Shown piece after piece: positions 62,418-64,000 of a stretch of DNA of 64,000 nucleotides. Both the position numbers and the translations under genes were made by a program. The notes beneath the pieces were generated by a model. The model did no database searches. It was not told the origin of the DNA and was given only the letters and a program-made list of their open reading frames with translations. Position 1 is the first letter of the stretch. Every line of letters starts with the position of its first letter. Source of the DNA: HGM10766 sp900757295 (lineage in GTDB: Bacteria; Bacillota_I; Bacilli_A; RF39; UBA660); the NCBI GenBank assembly GCA_025992315.1, contig DAJPHG010000001.1:248001-312000 (forward strand). The letters are read 5' to 3'.

Positions 62418-63325
62418 TATTTTATTCTCCTTTCCAAACCCTCTGATAAAGATTTGATTATTTCATTTTGTTTTTCATATGTATCTACATATCTTGTTAA
62501 TAAATCTGGTTCAGCAAGTTCTACTTCCATTACTTTTGCAATACCATTTTGAATTACAATATCAACTCGCATATATAAATAATTTGAATATTCTGGAATT
62601 TTTTCAATAGCCATTGCTAAATCCATAATACATTTAGGTACTTCATTTATTATGTATGGTTGTTTCTTTTCATGAAAAACATTTGGAAATCTTAGCATCA
62701 CATGAGATAAATTACCATCTATAAATATACACGAATATTCCCCACTATTAATTTCTTTTATATATGGTTGAATCATTATTCGACAATCGTCATTTTTTTC
62801 TAATATTATATTTATTTTTTTTAATACTTCATCTTTTTTTATGAAATTAGGTATATCAATTAATTTATTTGTCTTTGAAAAAAGAAAAGTATTTTCACCA
62901 CTACCAGAAATTGATGGTTTAATTACACAAAGATCACTCTTAATTGAATTTATTTTTTCTTCTAAACTTTGAAAATCAGCAATATAATCTTTTAAAAAAA
63001 CGGTTTTAATAATACTCTTATTATACTTTTTTAGTATCTCAAATTGTCTAAATTTATCAATATTATTAATAATCAAATCTACATCATTAACAATTTTAAT
63101 TTTCTTATCATTTAAGGATATCAACCATTTTTTGAAATTAGAATAATCATTTTGATATCCCCAAACTGATCTTAATATCAATATATCATAATTGTTATTT
63201 AATGGTTGTTGCCAAGAAATTATTTCAGCATTATGACCCATACTAGTTAATTCTTCTTTTAACAAAATATCTTCTATTATTTTATTTTTCCATTTATCAC
63301 ATGAAACAATTCCAATTCTATACAT
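62417..63325 (-). CDS. ATP-grasp enzyme, glutathione-synthetase/RimK-like
   Basis: 302 residues from ATG 63325 (GAGG 5 nt upstream); an earlier in-frame ATG at 63349 lies inside the aminotransferase gene. MYRIGIVSCDKW and YDILILRSVWGYQNDYSNF are the N-terminal domain. NNIDKFRQFEILKKYN, LCVIKPSISGSGENTFLF and CRIMIQPYIKEINSGEYSCIFIDG form the ATP-grasp core. YMRVDIVIQNGIAKVMEVELAEPDL carries the metal ligands Asp, Glu and Glu. It would ligate an amine to a carboxylate. Starts 2 nt after the aminotransferase stop. Confidence 0.87.
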   Translation of the reverse strand: MYRIGIVSCDKWKNKIIEDILLKEELTSMGHNAEIISWQQPLNNNYDILILRSVWGYQNDYSNFKKWLISLNDKKIKIVNDVDLIINNIDKFRQFEILKKYNKSIIKTVFLKDYIADFQSLEEKINSIKSDLCVIKPSISGSGENTFLFSKTNKLIDIPNFIKKDEVLKKINIILEKNDDCRIMIQPYIKEINSGEYSCIFIDGNLSHVMLRFPNVFHEKKQPYIINEVPKCIMDLAMAIEKIPEYSNYLYMRVDIVIQNGIAKVMEVELAEPDLLTRYVDTYEKQNEIIKSLSEGLERRIK

Positions 63326-63327
63326 AG

Positions 63328-64000
63328 CTACCTCAATTTCCTTAAGCATTTATTCATTGCCCCTATATGATTAATTAATTCATTTCGTTCTAATGCTGTT
63401 GTAACCCTACCGATTAATTGTTCTTTATTTGGAAATGAAATTGATTGACCAAGAATAATCTTAATTTTTTCTTGCTCATACATGTATTTCAATAATTCAA
63501 TTTCGGAAGTTATTGTTCTTCCATCAGCAGATTTTCCTTTTAAATTAGAATAATCTAATAATGCAAAGAATCCTGAATCTGGTATTGAATTTTTTAGAAA
63601 ATGAACATTTGGAATTCCTTCCAATAATTCATTACAATTAAAATCATTTGATGCATATTTTCTAATATCACATTCAATTGCCAATTTTAATTTTAAATCT
63701 GTTATGTAATCAATTCCCTCTACTAACGCTTTAAGTAATTCTAATCTATACTTATATTCTTTTATAATTGGATTAAAATACTTTTCATATTCAATATATC
63801 TCTCATTTGATGAATTAAATGCACCTGCCAACGCTTTTCCTTGTAAAACTGGTGAAGAATCCATATTTTGAAAAATTAAATTTCTAACCCCTCTAATTAT
63901 AGGTTCTGGTGCCACGATCATTCCTGCACGTAATGAAGCTAAACCATAACATTTTGACAAACCTGTAATAGTTATTGTATTATCAAATAACTCAGGATTA
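63328..64000 (-). CDS. PLP-dependent aminotransferase class I/II (5' end outside the window)
   Basis: The frame is open to the window edge, and about 224 C-terminal codons are visible. TITGLSKCYGLASLRAGMIVAP contains the pyridoxal-phosphate Lys in SK and the phosphate-binding Arg in LRAG. SSPVLQGKALAGAF and IPDSGFFALLDYSNLKGK follow. RVTTALER is near the usual substrate-carboxylate-binding Arg region. It is the most upstream gene seen in the cluster, so the promoter is outside the window. Confidence 0.88.
   Translation of the reverse strand, partial: NPELFDNTITITGLSKCYGLASLRAGMIVAPEPIIRGVRNLIFQNMDSSPVLQGKALAGAFNSSNERYIEYEKYFNPIIKEYKYRLELLKALVEGIDYITDLKLKLAIECDIRKYASNDFNCNELLEGIPNVHFLKNSIPDSGFFALLDYSNLKGKSADGRTITSEIELLKYMYEQEKIKIILGQSISFPNKEQLIGRVTTALERNELINHIGAMNKCLRKLR

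Noticed and set aside
1..64000. Possible UGA=Trp (Mycoplasma-type) code
   Set aside because: Several housekeeping genes end in UGA, Trp is UGG in conserved positions, and prfB with its UGA frameshift site is present.
1..64000. CRISPR arrays, tRNA, rRNA or tmRNA genes
   Set aside because: No regularly spaced short repeats with spacers, no CCA-ended cloverleaf and no rRNA-like conserved stretch were seen on either strand.

Overview
The window is AT-rich bacterial DNA that reads cleanly with the standard code (UGA is used as a stop and Trp is UGG). The gene content is that of a low-GC Gram-positive, probably an uncultured gut-type Bacilli/Clostridia or Mollicutes-related lineage: Soj/Spo0J, a SigH-like sigma factor next to mrnC-rlmB, the rpsF-ssb-rpsR operon, MscS/DUF951/YchF next to parAB, tilS-ftsH, and a large Gly-rich surface protein. 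Nearly all housekeeping genes lie on the minus strand. No rRNA, tRNA or CRISPR array was seen.

Layout: 0-3.3 kb holds the 5' part of a giant secreted protein built of alternating Gly-rich and cadherin-like modules. 3.4-6.6 kb holds a small membrane protein and a TetR/YhgE-Pip operon with a consensus promoter and palindromic operator candidates. 6.6-15.7 kb holds rpsF-ssb-rpsR with an S6:S18-type leader, sigH-rlmB-mrnC, trxB, lgt, uvrA and a radical SAM gene that diverges, through back-to-back promoters, from an unknown gene with a leader hairpin. 16.7-20.3 kb is a lemA / DUF2207 / radical SAM-SPASM operon in which the DUF2207 protein ends in a Cys/Gly repeat tail, a candidate maturation substrate. 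20.3-24.8 kb holds an SDR, a CBS-type pyrophosphatase and uvrB. 25.0-26.6 kb is an IS30-family element. 26.6-29.6 kb holds a Fic protein, a papain/transglutaminase-like candidate and a small protein. 29.7-44.8 kb is core: YugP-like protease, cysS, gltX, ychF, an AbgT transporter, DUF951, mscS, parB, parA, ftsH, tilS, an unknown gene and prfB, which carries a classical +1 frameshift.

From 44.9 kb the window is accessory. secA usually lies directly upstream of prfB. Here only short copies of the secA 3' end (the SEC-C metal-binding tail) are found, at about 45.04, 50.89, 52.64 and 53.82 kb, most followed by a terminator. Two of them share a perfect 42-bp direct repeat. This looks like an integration hotspot at the secA 3' end in which several elements have accreted and decayed. 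The best-preserved cassette (45.1-50.6 kb) encodes a WYL regulator, a nucleotidase-like HAD, a HAD-phosphoribosyltransferase fusion and a PfkB-SIS fusion. The next segments carry small unknown genes, a YgjV-like protein and cutA/HD-domain remnants.

54.1-64 kb is a tightly overlapping minus-strand operon: aminotransferase, ATP-grasp, Ttd14/NadR-type P-loop ATPase, second ATP-grasp, amino-acid-type ABC transporter with a circularly permuted binding protein, methyltransferase, small kinase, two Nudix hydrolases and a Cof-type HAD. It reads as an unassigned biosynthetic and transport cluster for a small amino-acid-derived or nucleotide-linked metabolite. Function is inferred from family composition only.
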